Shown piece after piece: positions 7,584-15,338 of a stretch of 18,545 nt of DNA (its first letter is position 1; every line of letters starts with the position of its first letter). The notes under the pieces are model-generated. The model was not told where the DNA came from, did not search any database, and saw nothing but the letters and a program-made list of their open reading frames with translations. The stretch lies in assembly GCA_028691335.1 (NCBI GenBank), contig JAQUZK010000006.1, forward strand, positions 1 through 18,545. Direction: 5' to 3'. Source of the stretch: Candidatus Izemoplasmatales bacterium. Lineage in GTDB: Bacteria; Bacillota_I; Bacilli_A; Izemoplasmatales; Hujiaoplasmataceae. The translations under genes and the position numbers were made by a program.

Positions 7584-7606
7584 ATTTATTTGGACGGTGA
7601 GAGCTT

Positions 7607-8410
7607 ATGAGCTATATTGAGATTCAAAAATTAAGCTATTCATATAATGAAAAAACGAATGTTTTGGATGATATCAACATTGATATCGAAAAAGGCGAAT
7701 GGATAGCGGTCCTAGGACATAACGGTTCAGGAAAATCAACTTTAGCCAAGACTTTAGTTGGCTTATTAGAACCTAAAACCGGAGATATCACTATTGATGG
7801 AATAACCTTAGGAGAAGAAACAGCCTATGAAATAAGAAAAAAAATCGGTATTGTTTTTCAAAATCCAGATAATCAATTTGTCGGGGTAACAGTAAAAGAC
7901 GATATCGCTTTTGGTATGGAAAATCTTTGTGTCCCAAGAGAAGAAATGCTTGAAAAAATCAACTTTTATGCTAAAAAAGTTAATATGTTAGACTTTCTCG
8001 ATAAAGAACCAGCAACTTTGTCTGGGGGACAAAAACAAAGAGTAGCTATAGCGGGTATTTTAGCTATGCAATCAGATATTATTATTTTTGATGAAGCAAC
8101 TTCAATGCTTGATCCATATTCAAAAGAAGAATTAATTCAATATATAAAAACATTGCATAAAGATGGCTTAACAATAATCATGATTACACATGACATCAAT
8201 GAGGCTTTGTTAGCGGATAGAATACTAGTTATGAATAAAGGAAAGGTTTTTGCCTTTCAAGAAACAGAGAAAATAATGAAGGATAAAGAAACTTTTACTT
8301 CTAGTAACCTAGAATTACCTGTTGCTTTAGAATTGGCCAATTCTTTAGCACAAGATGATAAATTTAAAGAAATTAGGGATAAATTATGGGAATACGCTTT
8401 AACCAAGTAA
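7607..8410 (+). CDS. ecfA1: ECF transporter ATPase EcfA1
   Basis: EcfA1 is one of the two cytosolic ATPases that power energy-coupling-factor importers of vitamins and trace metals. The 267-residue protein has Walker A at 37-45 (GHNGSGKST), the Q-loop at Q85 in FQNPDNQFVG (the NPDNQ-type sequence is typical of EcfA1), signature LSGGQ at 138-142, Walker B ending D162-E163 within IIIFDEATSMLDP, and the switch histidine H195. It is the first of three overlapping genes: its 3' end overlaps ecfA2 by 25 bases in another frame. The order ecfA1-ecfA2-ecfT-truA behind the ribosomal operon matches Bacillus. Confidence 0.96.
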   Translation: MSYIEIQKLSYSYNEKTNVLDDINIDIEKGEWIAVLGHNGSGKSTLAKTLVGLLEPKTGDITIDGITLGEETAYEIRKKIGIVFQNPDNQFVGVTVKDDIAFGMENLCVPREEMLEKINFYAKKVNMLDFLDKEPATLSGGQKQRVAIAGILAMQSDIIIFDEATSMLDPYSKEELIQYIKTLHKDGLTIIMITHDINEALLADRILVMNKGKVFAFQETEKIMKDKETFTSSNLELPVALELANSLAQDDKFKEIRDKLWEYALTK

Positions 8411-9246
8411 GTCACGGCTATACATCTTTTGCGGACGGCCTATATACCGCTATAAAAGATATTAGTTTTGAAATAAGTGATAAAAATGAATTTATAGCTT
8501 TGGTAGGGCATACAGGGTCAGGAAAATCAACTCTAGCTAAACATATGAATGCTTTAATATTTCCAACTTCAGGAACTTTAGAAATTTTTGGGAAAACAAT
8601 AACTTCTAAACGTGATAAAAAAATAAAATACAATGATATAAGAAAAAAAGTAGGTCTTGTATTTCAATTTCCTGAGTATCAGTTGTTCGAAGAAACTGTG
8701 GAAAAGGATATAATGTTCGGCCCGATGAATTTTAAGATATCTAAGGAAGAAGCTAAAGCTTTAGCTAAAGAATCTTTAAACTTAGTAGGTCTAGATGATA
8801 GTTATTTAACTAGAAATCCCTATAACTTATCTGGCGGAGAAAAAAAGAGAGTTTCTATTGCGGGAATTCTTGCGATGAACCCTGATATATTGGTTCTTGA
8901 TGAACCAACATCTGGACTTGATCCGGCTGGAAGAAGAGTATTGATGGATTTATTTAAAGATATTCATGACAAAACTAAGAAATCAGTTATTATCATCACG
9001 CATGATATGGATTTAGTATATCAGTACTTTAATAGAGTTCTAGTGATGAATGAAGGTCATCTTATTTTTGATGGAGATCCGGAAAAGTTATTCAGAGAAA
9101 AAGATCTGTTTAAAAATCATTTAGATTACCCTAACACAATAAAAGTTTTAGACTATTTAAATAAGTCTTTAGGAATTAATTTAGATATATATAAAAGAAC
9201 GATTGAAGAAGCTCTTTTAGAGATTAAAGGAGCTGAGAAATTATGA
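8386..9246 (+). CDS. ecfA2: ECF transporter ATPase EcfA2
   Basis: EcfA2 pairs with EcfA1 to form the ATPase heterodimer of a group II ECF transporter. The 286-residue protein has Walker A 41-49 (GHTGSGKST), the Q-loop Q94 in FQFPEYQLFEETV (the FPEYQLF form distinguishes EcfA2 from EcfA1), LSGGE at 148-152, Walker B ILVLDE at 168-173 followed by PTSGLDPAGR, and H206. The start at 8386 gives the expected short N-terminal strand MGIRFNQVSHGY and is preceded by AGGGA; it lies inside the end of ecfA1, so translation is probably coupled. Its TGA stop overlaps the ATG of ecfT. Confidence 0.96.
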   Translation: MGIRFNQVSHGYTSFADGLYTAIKDISFEISDKNEFIALVGHTGSGKSTLAKHMNALIFPTSGTLEIFGKTITSKRDKKIKYNDIRKKVGLVFQFPEYQLFEETVEKDIMFGPMNFKISKEEAKALAKESLNLVGLDDSYLTRNPYNLSGGEKKRVSIAGILAMNPDILVLDEPTSGLDPAGRRVLMDLFKDIHDKTKKSVIIITHDMDLVYQYFNRVLVMNEGHLIFDGDPEKLFREKDLFKNHLDYPNTIKVLDYLNKSLGINLDIYKRTIEEALLEIKGAEKL

Positions 9247-10208
9247 AAAGTGTTATTATTGGACAATACATCCCTGGGAAAGGTTTGTTCTACAAATTAG
9301 ATCCTAGAACAAAGATTATAGCTGTTTTTTTACTGATGGTTTCAGTATTTCTATTTGAAAGAATAGAACAACTTCTAATTGCTTTAGGAGTTGCGACTTT
9401 ATTATTATTAGTTGGTAAAATTAATATTATAAGAGTGATAAAAGGGCTTAAACCAATTATGATATTGTTAATCTTTACTTTTATTTTTCAAATAATGTTG
9501 AATAAACAAGGGCAAAAAGTAGTTGAACATGACATGTATTTCACTTTATTTACGCTTTTGTTTTTAGTTATAGCATTTATTTTATGGCGAGTAATGGTTA
9601 AAATTACTAAATTCAGATTTACATTCTTCTTTCTTTTTGTCATTAGTATATATTTAACACTAAGATATGTAGACTATGGACAAACGATTATTCAACCTTT
9701 TAATTTTGCAATATATGAAGACGGAATAACTATGTCAATATTTGTAGTTATTAGATTATTAATTATCATAACTTTGTCTACTGTATTGACCTTAACTACT
9801 AAACCAACTGATTTAACCCAAGGTTTAGAAAAACTTATGCACCCTTTGAAAAAAATAGGATTTGATTCAGAAAGTTTCGCTTTAATTATATCAATTAGTT
9901 TAAGGTATATCCCAACTATTTTTGATGAAGCTAACAAAATTATGATGGCACAAGCATCAAGAGGAGCCGATTTTTCAGAAGGCAAGTTAAAAGATAAATT
10001 ACGACAGGTGATTTCTTTATTAGTTCCAATGTTTATTATCGCTTTTATCAGAAGCGAAGAATTAGCTAACGCAATGGAATCAAGAAACTTTGTCCCTGGA
10101 GAACCAAGAACGAGAATACACGAATTAACTATGTCATATAGAGATACTTTGGCTACTTTATTTAGCTTTTCTGTTTTGATATTATCGATTGTTTTGAAGG
10201 TGATTTAA
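9243..10208 (+). CDS. ecfT: ECF transporter transmembrane subunit EcfT, enlarged
   Basis: EcfT is the membrane scaffold that couples the EcfA1A2 ATPases to interchangeable substrate-binding S components. The N-terminus (IIGQYIPGKGLFYKLDPRTK) and the C-terminal coupling region are diagnostic. The two coupling motifs, normally A-R-G, appear as S239-R240-G241 in AQASRGADF and S280-R281-N282 in MESRNF; the second lacks the usual glycine. The protein has 321 residues, against about 265 in Bacillus. The extra material lies roughly at 92-147, between the end of the third hydrophobic region (IFQIMLNKQG) and the conserved YEDGI segment, and holds two strong hydrophobic stretches (about 100-119 and 125-140). 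No S-component gene lies in the window. The ATGA overlap links it to ecfA2. Confidence 0.94.
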   Translation: MKSVIIGQYIPGKGLFYKLDPRTKIIAVFLLMVSVFLFERIEQLLIALGVATLLLLVGKINIIRVIKGLKPIMILLIFTFIFQIMLNKQGQKVVEHDMYFTLFTLLFLVIAFILWRVMVKITKFRFTFFFLFVISIYLTLRYVDYGQTIIQPFNFAIYEDGITMSIFVVIRLLIIITLSTVLTLTTKPTDLTQGLEKLMHPLKKIGFDSESFALIISISLRYIPTIFDEANKIMMAQASRGADFSEGKLKDKLRQVISLLVPMFIIAFIRSEELANAMESRNFVPGEPRTRIHELTMSYRDTLATLFSFSVLILSIVLKVI

Positions 10209-11168
10209 ATGCAATTAAATTTAGCAAAAGATTGTGCGCTAAAAGTTGATGGGAATATATTTTTGAATAAAGTTGCTGTATCAGAATATCTAGATAATAA
10301 TCAACATTTGTTAGAAGGTATAAATTTTATTGAACACTTAGATTTTCATATGAAATACGGATATAATATCGATAATAATCCTATTAAAATTGCTTATGAT
10401 AGTCAAGGTTTAGTTCAAAGGATTATAATAAAAACTAGAAATTATTCGAATAAAAGGTTAATGCTTAATATTTCTTACGATGGAGCTAACTATCATGGAT
10501 TTCAAATTCAGTTTGAACAAAAGACTATACAAGGTGAATTATCAAGGCTAATCTCCACTATAAATAATCAAGATATTATAGTACAGGGAGCTTCTAGAAC
10601 TGATGCTGGAGTGCATGCGTTTAATCAAGTTGCTCACTTCGATGATGCTTCAAGCATTTCAATAGAAGACTGGAAAAAGTTCTTAAATTATCAATTACCT
10701 AAGGACATTCACGTTAATAGAATCGAAAAGATGCATCCACTATTTCATAGTCGATATGATGTATATAAAAAAGAATATATTTATAAAATTAAACTAGGAG
10801 ATTATACGCCTTTTCTTAATAAGTATACTATGCATGTAGAGTATCTTGATTTCTTAAGATTAGATGATCAACTGAAAAAAATAATTGGTTCACATGATTT
10901 TACTAGCTTTTCTAAAGGTTTCAAGAAAGATAGCGTTAGATATATTTATGATGCAGGTTATAGGATTGATAATGAAATTTTAGAGATTTACATATCGGGT
11001 AATGGGTTTTTAAGATATATGATTAGATTAATAGTTAATCATGTTGTGAATTTTGCAACTAAGAAAACTGATCTTGATATATTGGATATAATCAAAGAAA
11101 AAAGTCGCAAGAATACTAGAGATCTTGCGCCTGCTAATGGGCTTTATCTAAATAAAATTATTTATTAA
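10209..11168 (+). CDS. truA: tRNA pseudouridine(38-40) synthase TruA with N-terminal extension
   Basis: TruA converts uridines 38-40 of the tRNA anticodon arm to pseudouridine. The catalytic region is complete: ISYDGANYHGFQIQ (88-101), GASRTDAGVHA with the nucleophile D132, the FHSRYDVYKKEYIYKI block near 179-195, and GNGFLRYMIR near 264-273. Normal TruA is about 245-250 residues and begins close to the ISYDG strand. Here 319 residues are encoded and the first 80 or so form an extra segment I do not recognise. ATG 10209 has AAGGTGA 5 bases upstream and abuts the ecfT stop. An internal ATG at 10459 would give a normal-length enzyme but has only a weak AAAGG 3 bases before it. I therefore favour the long form. 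Confidence 0.93.
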   Translation: MQLNLAKDCALKVDGNIFLNKVAVSEYLDNNQHLLEGINFIEHLDFHMKYGYNIDNNPIKIAYDSQGLVQRIIIKTRNYSNKRLMLNISYDGANYHGFQIQFEQKTIQGELSRLISTINNQDIIVQGASRTDAGVHAFNQVAHFDDASSISIEDWKKFLNYQLPKDIHVNRIEKMHPLFHSRYDVYKKEYIYKIKLGDYTPFLNKYTMHVEYLDFLRLDDQLKKIIGSHDFTSFSKGFKKDSVRYIYDAGYRIDNEILEIYISGNGFLRYMIRLIVNHVVNFATKKTDLDILDIIKEKSRKNTRDLAPANGLYLNKIIY

Positions 11169-11170
11169 AT

Positions 11171-11217
11171 AAAAAAGGCTTATTTATGGTATGTTATAAA
11201 ATAAGCCTTATTTTTTT
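11171..11217. terminator. Bidirectional intrinsic terminator between truA and the convergent ABC operon
   Basis: An 11-base perfect inverted repeat (AAGGCTTATTT at 11175-11185 and AAATAAGCCTT at 11199-11209, 13-base loop) is flanked by an A-run on the left (11171-11176) and a T-run on the right (11211-11217). The symmetry lets it end truA transcription on the + strand and the ABC permease operon on the - strand. Confidence 0.9.
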
Positions 11218-12088
11218 ATTGAATTTTATCCATTTTAGCAATTCGTTTTTTAAGAATAATTCTTTGAATAATTGCGACTACCAATAAGATAATTATATTG
11301 ATAGATACGATGGCAGCTCCACTTGGTATGTTTAAGGTATAAGCTAACCAAAGGCCAAAGAAAACAGAACACTCAGAGAAAATTATTGAAATAATTAAAG
11401 TTGATTTATATGACCAACCAAGTTTCATTCCAGCCGCTACAGGTATTACCATCATTGATGAAATTAGTAATACTCCAGCTGACTCTAATAAAACTGAAAC
11501 AACAATTGATAACATAACTATAAATACAATTTGGAATAGATTAACATTGATACCTAGAAACTTTGCGCTAGATTCATCAAAGCTAACAGCTAAAATTTGT
11601 TTTCCAAAGAATATAAATAATAAAGCAACAATTAATGCGGTTATCAAAATAATATAAATGTAATAGTCAGTAACTGTCAAAATAGAACCAAATAAGTAAT
11701 TATAAAGTGAACCTGTTTTTTTTGATAATGAGAAGAATATCGCACTCAATGCTGCTCCTAAACTAATAACGATAACCATTGAGATTTCTTGAAAATTAGT
11801 ATATGACCTTCTAAACAGTTCAATTAATAATCCGCCAACAATCGAAAACATTATCCCTAAGTAAAGTGGTTTATCAAAAAACATTGTTATTCCAAGCGAA
11901 GATAAGAATAAACTTACCGAAATTCCTACCAACGAAAAGTGTCCTAGAGTATCTGCGATGAAAGAAAGTCTTCTAACTACTACAAAGGAACCTAACAAAG
12001 GAGCTAGGACTCCTAACATGACCCCTGCAATTAATGCTCTTAACATAAACTCTTGCTGGAAAAGGTCTGTAATAAATGAAAGAAACAT
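11216..12088 (-). CDS. Zinc/manganese-type ABC transporter permease (ABC-3 family)
   Basis: This is the membrane subunit of an ABC importer of the ZnuB/MntB/TroC family, which takes up zinc, manganese or iron. The 290-residue protein has about eight hydrophobic segments and the family landmarks: GSFVVVRRLSFIADTLGHFSL (around residues 33-53) and LESAGVLLISSMMVIPVAAG (around 204-223). Sequence alone does not tell Zn from Mn. The ATG shares one base with the stop of the ATPase gene and follows GGAGGTG, so the two are coupled. No gene for a metal-binding lipoprotein is adjacent on either side, which is unusual for this type. Confidence 0.93.
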   Translation of the reverse strand: MFLSFITDLFQQEFMLRALIAGVMLGVLAPLLGSFVVVRRLSFIADTLGHFSLVGISVSLFLSSLGITMFFDKPLYLGIMFSIVGGLLIELFRRSYTNFQEISMVIVISLGAALSAIFFSLSKKTGSLYNYLFGSILTVTDYYIYIILITALIVALLFIFFGKQILAVSFDESSAKFLGINVNLFQIVFIVMLSIVVSVLLESAGVLLISSMMVIPVAAGMKLGWSYKSTLIISIIFSECSVFFGLWLAYTLNIPSGAAIVSINIIILLVVAIIQRIILKKRIAKMDKIQ

Positions 12089-12756
12089 TATAACACACCT
12101 CCTGAAATCTCTACTCCGCGTTCTTCAAAGGTAGTTGTAAGGTCACCGTACATAGATAATAAGTGTGTGTAGTTTAGTCTCTCAATATCATCAGTATGGG
12201 TAATTAAAACTATAGTTATACCTAACTGGTGGAGCTCTTCAACTGTATCATAGAAAAATTCCTTATTTTGCTTATCGATAGAAGCGGTTGGCTCGTCAAG
12301 AATTAAAACTTCTGGGTTATTAAGCATAGCTCTTACAATAAAGACTCTTTGTAATTGCCCGCCGGATAAAGAATTAATATTTTGATTTATAATATCGAAA
12401 ATACCCATTTTTTCTAGTAGTTTTAATCTTGTAGATTCATCCGTTTTCTTTAAACTCGATATTTGTAGAAGTTCACCAACTGTTAAAGGAAATTCATAAT
12501 TAAAATCATCAAAATTTTGACTAACATATCCGAACTTAGTCCAAGATTTAAATTCTGTAATATCAACTTTATCAAAAAATATCATTCCAGATTTAACTTG
12601 GTTGAATCCTAATAAACACTTAATAAAAGTAGATTTTCCTGATCCGTTTTTCCCTCTAACTACTAAATAATCTCCGCTATTTAAAGACAGAGATAGATTT
12701 GTAATAATAGTTTTTGTGCCATAGGCAAAGGAAAGATTATTAATGTTTATTTGCAT
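12088..12756 (-). CDS. Zinc/manganese-type ABC transporter ATP-binding protein
   Basis: This ATPase energises the permease encoded immediately downstream. Counted from the ATG at 12756 (222 residues), Walker A is at 35-43 (GKNGSGKST), the Q-loop at Q80 (YVSQNFD), the signature LSGGQ at 130-134 followed by LQRV, the Walker B LILDEPTAS near 151-159, and the switch histidine H187. A second in-frame ATG at 12762 would add M-R. I prefer 12756 because the ribosome-binding GAGGG at 12770-12766 is then 9 bases away rather than 3, and MQININNLSFAYG is the usual start of this fold. The pair is divergent from tmk and probably transcribed from the promoter at about 12778-12786. Confidence 0.93.
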   Translation of the reverse strand: MQININNLSFAYGTKTIITNLSLSLNSGDYLVVRGKNGSGKSTFIKCLLGFNQVKSGMIFFDKVDITEFKSWTKFGYVSQNFDDFNYEFPLTVGELLQISSLKKTDESTRLKLLEKMGIFDIINQNINSLSGGQLQRVFIVRAMLNNPEVLILDEPTASIDKQNKEFFYDTVEELHQLGITIVLITHTDDIERLNYTHLLSMYGDLTTTFEERGVEISGGVL

Positions 12757-12777
12757 TCTCATACACCCTCTTCTAAT

Positions 12778-12786
12778 ATTGTAACA
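12778..12786 (-). promoter_or_regulatory. Putative extended -10 promoter for the metal ABC operon
   Basis: On the - strand TG-T-TACAAT (12786 down to 12778) fits the extended -10 pattern. The implied transcript would begin near 12771, leaving a very short leader before GAGGG. No clear -35 and no recognisable Zur or MntR box was found. The assignment is tentative. Confidence 0.4.
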
Positions 12787-12835
12787 TAATAAGATATTTT
12801 AATGAAATAATTTTATTTAAAAAAAGCCGGTTTTA

Positions 12836-12844
12836 TGAGATAAT
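12836..12844 (+). promoter_or_regulatory. Putative extended -10 promoter for the tmk-metG operon
   Basis: TG-A-GATAAT at 12836-12844 matches the extended -10 consensus with one mismatch and lies 23 bases before the tmk start, the same spacing seen before ecfA1. No good -35 is visible. A transcript start near 12851 would include the AGGTGAG ribosome-binding site at 12857-12863. Confidence 0.55.
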
Positions 12845-12867
12845 GGAATAGTAAGTAGGTGAGATGA

Positions 12868-13488
12868 ATGACAGGAAAACTTATTACATTTGAAGGAACC
12901 GAAGGTTCTGGGAAAACATCGGTAATAAAGAAAATAAAAAAACATTATGAAGACCAAGGCTATCAGGTAATGGTCACAAGAGAACCTGGTGGAATATCGA
13001 TATCTGAAAAAATTAGAGAGATATTATTAAGTAAAGAAAATACTGAAATGGATCCGAGAACTGAAGCTTTGCTATTTGCGGCAGCTAGAAGACAACATCT
13101 AGTTGAGAAGATTATACCAGCTTTAGAAAAAGGCCTGATAGTTTTATGTGATCGCTTTATAGACAGTTCTCTTGTTTATCAAGGATATGCAAGAAAGATA
13201 GGTATAGATAAAGTTTATGACATCAACTATTTCGCTGTTGAGGATGCTTTTCCTGATTTGACTATCTTTGTAGATGTAAGACCAGAAGTTGGCTTAAAAA
13301 GGGTTTTTCAAACTCCTAACAGGGAAGTAAATCGTTTAGACTTAGAAAATATGAAGTTTCATGAAATGATTTATCAAGGATATAAAGAACTAATGAAAAA
13401 ATATGATAGAATTAAAATGGTTAATGGCGAACAAGATATTGAATTAGTAGCTAAAGAAGCCATTAGTGTAATTAACGAAATAATATAG
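12868..13488 (+). CDS. tmk: Thymidylate kinase
   Basis: Thymidylate kinase phosphorylates dTMP to dTDP for DNA synthesis. The 206-residue protein has the P-loop GTEGSGKT at 10-17, TREPGG at 37-42 (nucleotide monophosphate contact), and the D95-R96 motif in LCDRFIDSSLVYQG (93-106). The length is typical. AGGTGAG precedes the start; the ATG four bases upstream (12864) is out of frame. It opens a seven-gene run on the + strand, and its TAG stop is embedded in TAGGAG, the ribosome-binding site of holB. In Bacillus yaaQ and yaaR lie between tmk and holB, but here only 8 bases do. Confidence 0.97.
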   Translation: MTGKLITFEGTEGSGKTSVIKKIKKHYEDQGYQVMVTREPGGISISEKIREILLSKENTEMDPRTEALLFAAARRQHLVEKIIPALEKGLIVLCDRFIDSSLVYQGYARKIGIDKVYDINYFAVEDAFPDLTIFVDVRPEVGLKRVFQTPNREVNRLDLENMKFHEMIYQGYKELMKKYDRIKMVNGEQDIELVAKEAISVINEII

Positions 13489-13496
13489 GAGACACT

Positions 13497-14519
13497 ATGT
13501 TTAATTCTTGGGATGAAGTTAAAAAAGAACAAGAAAGTGTAGCGAGGATACTTACAAACAGTATAAGACTTAATCGCGTATCACATTCGTATATCTTAGA
13601 AGGGCCAAAGGGAACTAAAAAACAAGGTGTAGCGAAATTTTTTGCTAAAACCCTTTTATGTACGAATCGTAACGGCTTAAATCCATGTAACGAATGTCAT
13701 AATTGTACGCGAATTAACAATTCTACCCATCCTAACGTTTTTATTATTGATCCCCCAGGAAAAATCATAAAAAAGGAAGTTATAAGCAATTTAATTCAAG
13801 AATTATCGAAAGCTTCATTAGAAAATGGACCGAGGATATATGTTGTAGTAGATGCAGATAGATTTAATCAAAGCTCCGCAAATACTTTGTTAAAAACTAT
13901 GGAAGAACCTGGGCAAGAAGTATACCAAATTTTGATTACTGAAAACTATAATAGTTTATTACCAACAATTATTTCAAGAGCAGAAACAATCCATTTTCTT
14001 CCTATAAATCGTAAGATAATTCAAAATCATTTAATAAATCTAGGTATAAATGAAAGTTTTTCTAATATTATTAGTCAACATACTTCTGATATCTCTAGAG
14101 CTGAGAAGCTTTCAGCTAATCAAACTTCTATCGATATTTATAACTTAGTTATAGATATCTTTAGAAATCTATTAATAAAAACTGAATCTTCAATTGTTAG
14201 TTTGTATCAAGCAGACCGTTTACTTAAAGACAGTGAAAATGTAGATTTTTTTATAGATCTTTTAATGTTTTATCAAAAGGATATAATCAATTATCAGTTA
14301 AGTTATGATGGATTGATATTTGTGAATCAAAAAGAAGATATAGCTAAACTATCTAGGAAAGTAACCAAACAAAAAGCTCGCGCTTTATTGGAAGAAATGC
14401 TAGATTTATCAGGAAAATTAAAATATAACATTAATTTGCAGTTAGCTTTTAATAAACTGCTTATTAGTTTAGAAAGAGGTTATAAATATGCAACATCAAG
14501 TAGTAGCGATTCAATTTAA
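13497..14519 (+). CDS. holB: DNA polymerase III delta' subunit
   Basis: Delta' is the structural subunit of the clamp loader that puts the sliding clamp on DNA. The 340-residue protein has the AAA+ fold without a working ATP site: the Walker A position reads GPKGTKKQ (36-43), lacking the usual Gly-Lys-Ser/Thr. It keeps the zinc module (C55, C64, C67, C70), the segment YVVVDADRFNQSSANTLLKT, MEEP, and the S160-R161 arginine-finger motif. All are normal for delta' and separate it from DnaX. The 3' end overlaps ricT by 32 bases in another frame. Pairing of tmk and holB links nucleotide supply and replication, as in other Bacillota. Confidence 0.95.
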   Translation: MFNSWDEVKKEQESVARILTNSIRLNRVSHSYILEGPKGTKKQGVAKFFAKTLLCTNRNGLNPCNECHNCTRINNSTHPNVFIIDPPGKIIKKEVISNLIQELSKASLENGPRIYVVVDADRFNQSSANTLLKTMEEPGQEVYQILITENYNSLLPTIISRAETIHFLPINRKIIQNHLINLGINESFSNIISQHTSDISRAEKLSANQTSIDIYNLVIDIFRNLLIKTESSIVSLYQADRLLKDSENVDFFIDLLMFYQKDIINYQLSYDGLIFVNQKEDIAKLSRKVTKQKARALLEEMLDLSGKLKYNINLQLAFNKLLISLERGYKYATSSSSDSI

Positions 14520-15336
14520 TCGTTTAGGAAAAAAATATTATTTTTCTTCAAATAATTTAGAATTAAAAAGAGGAGATCTTGTAGTAGTTGAAACTATTAG
14601 AGGATTAGAGTTAGGTGAGGTCGTAACTGGAATTCTAGAAATTAGTGATTCTGAAATTGTTTCACCATTAAAACCAATATTAAGATTAGCTAATTATGAA
14701 GATCTTAAAGCTCATAAAGAAAATCTTGAAAAAGAGCCATATGTTATACAAAAAACATCAGAATTTGTAAGACAGAATGACTTGGATATGAAGCTGTTAA
14801 ACTGTGAATACACATTAGATAAATCAAAATTAATTATTTATTTTACTGCTGAAGGTAGAGTAGATTTTCGTGAGTTAGTAAAAGATTTGGCAAATGAGTT
14901 TCATGTTAGGATAGAATTAAGACAAGTAGGCGCTAGAGATGGCGCAAAAGTAATCGGGGGAATTGGGCCTTGCGGTAGACAAACATGCTGTACCACTTTC
15001 ATTAGAGAATTTGAACCAGTATCAATAAAAATGGCTAAGAATCAAAACTTATCTTTAAATCCAAGTAACATATCTGGTGTTTGTGGAAAATTATTATGCT
15101 GTATAAGATATGAAGATGAGAACTATCGTGATTTCAAAAAAGAAATGCCGAATACTAACACTTTTGTTTGGACTTTAGACGGTAGAGGAAAAGTAGTTGA
15201 CGTTAACTACAGTATGCAGTCGGTATCGGTTCAATTTAAAGATGGAACGACCAAAGATTATGATATTAATGAAATAGCAGAAACAAAAGAAGAACTTTCT
15301 GATGATGTTTCTTTATTACCAAATATTGAGGATTAA
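14488..15336 (+). CDS. ricT: Regulatory iron-sulfur protein RicT (YaaT, PSP1 domain)
   Basis: RicT belongs to the PSP1 family. In Bacillus subtilis it forms the Y-complex with YlbF and YmcA, binds [4Fe-4S] clusters, and affects RNase Y-dependent mRNA maturation, competence and sporulation. The 282-residue protein has all six conserved cysteines: C162, C167, C168 (GPCGRQTCCTTF) and C199, C204, C205 (GVCGKLLCCIRYE). The N-terminal GDLVVVETIRGLELGEVV is also typical. ATG 14488 gives the expected short N-terminus and lies behind AGAGG; it is within the holB 3' end, so the two are coupled. The partners ylbF and ymcA are not in the window, so whether the full complex exists is unknown. Confidence 0.95.
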   Translation: MQHQVVAIQFNRLGKKYYFSSNNLELKRGDLVVVETIRGLELGEVVTGILEISDSEIVSPLKPILRLANYEDLKAHKENLEKEPYVIQKTSEFVRQNDLDMKLLNCEYTLDKSKLIIYFTAEGRVDFRELVKDLANEFHVRIELRQVGARDGAKVIGGIGPCGRQTCCTTFIREFEPVSIKMAKNQNLSLNPSNISGVCGKLLCCIRYEDENYRDFKKEMPNTNTFVWTLDGRGKVVDVNYSMQSVSVQFKDGTTKDYDINEIAETKEELSDDVSLLPNIED

Positions 15337-15338
15337 TT

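Noticed and set aside
12763..12867. Zur- or MntR-type operator palindrome between the metal ABC operon and tmk
   Set aside because: Only short AT-rich partial symmetries are present; none approaches a known Zur or MntR consensus.
13602..13632. Damaged P-loop in holB as a sign of a pseudogene
   Set aside because: Loss of a functional Walker A is normal for the delta' subunit, and the zinc cysteines and SR motif are intact.
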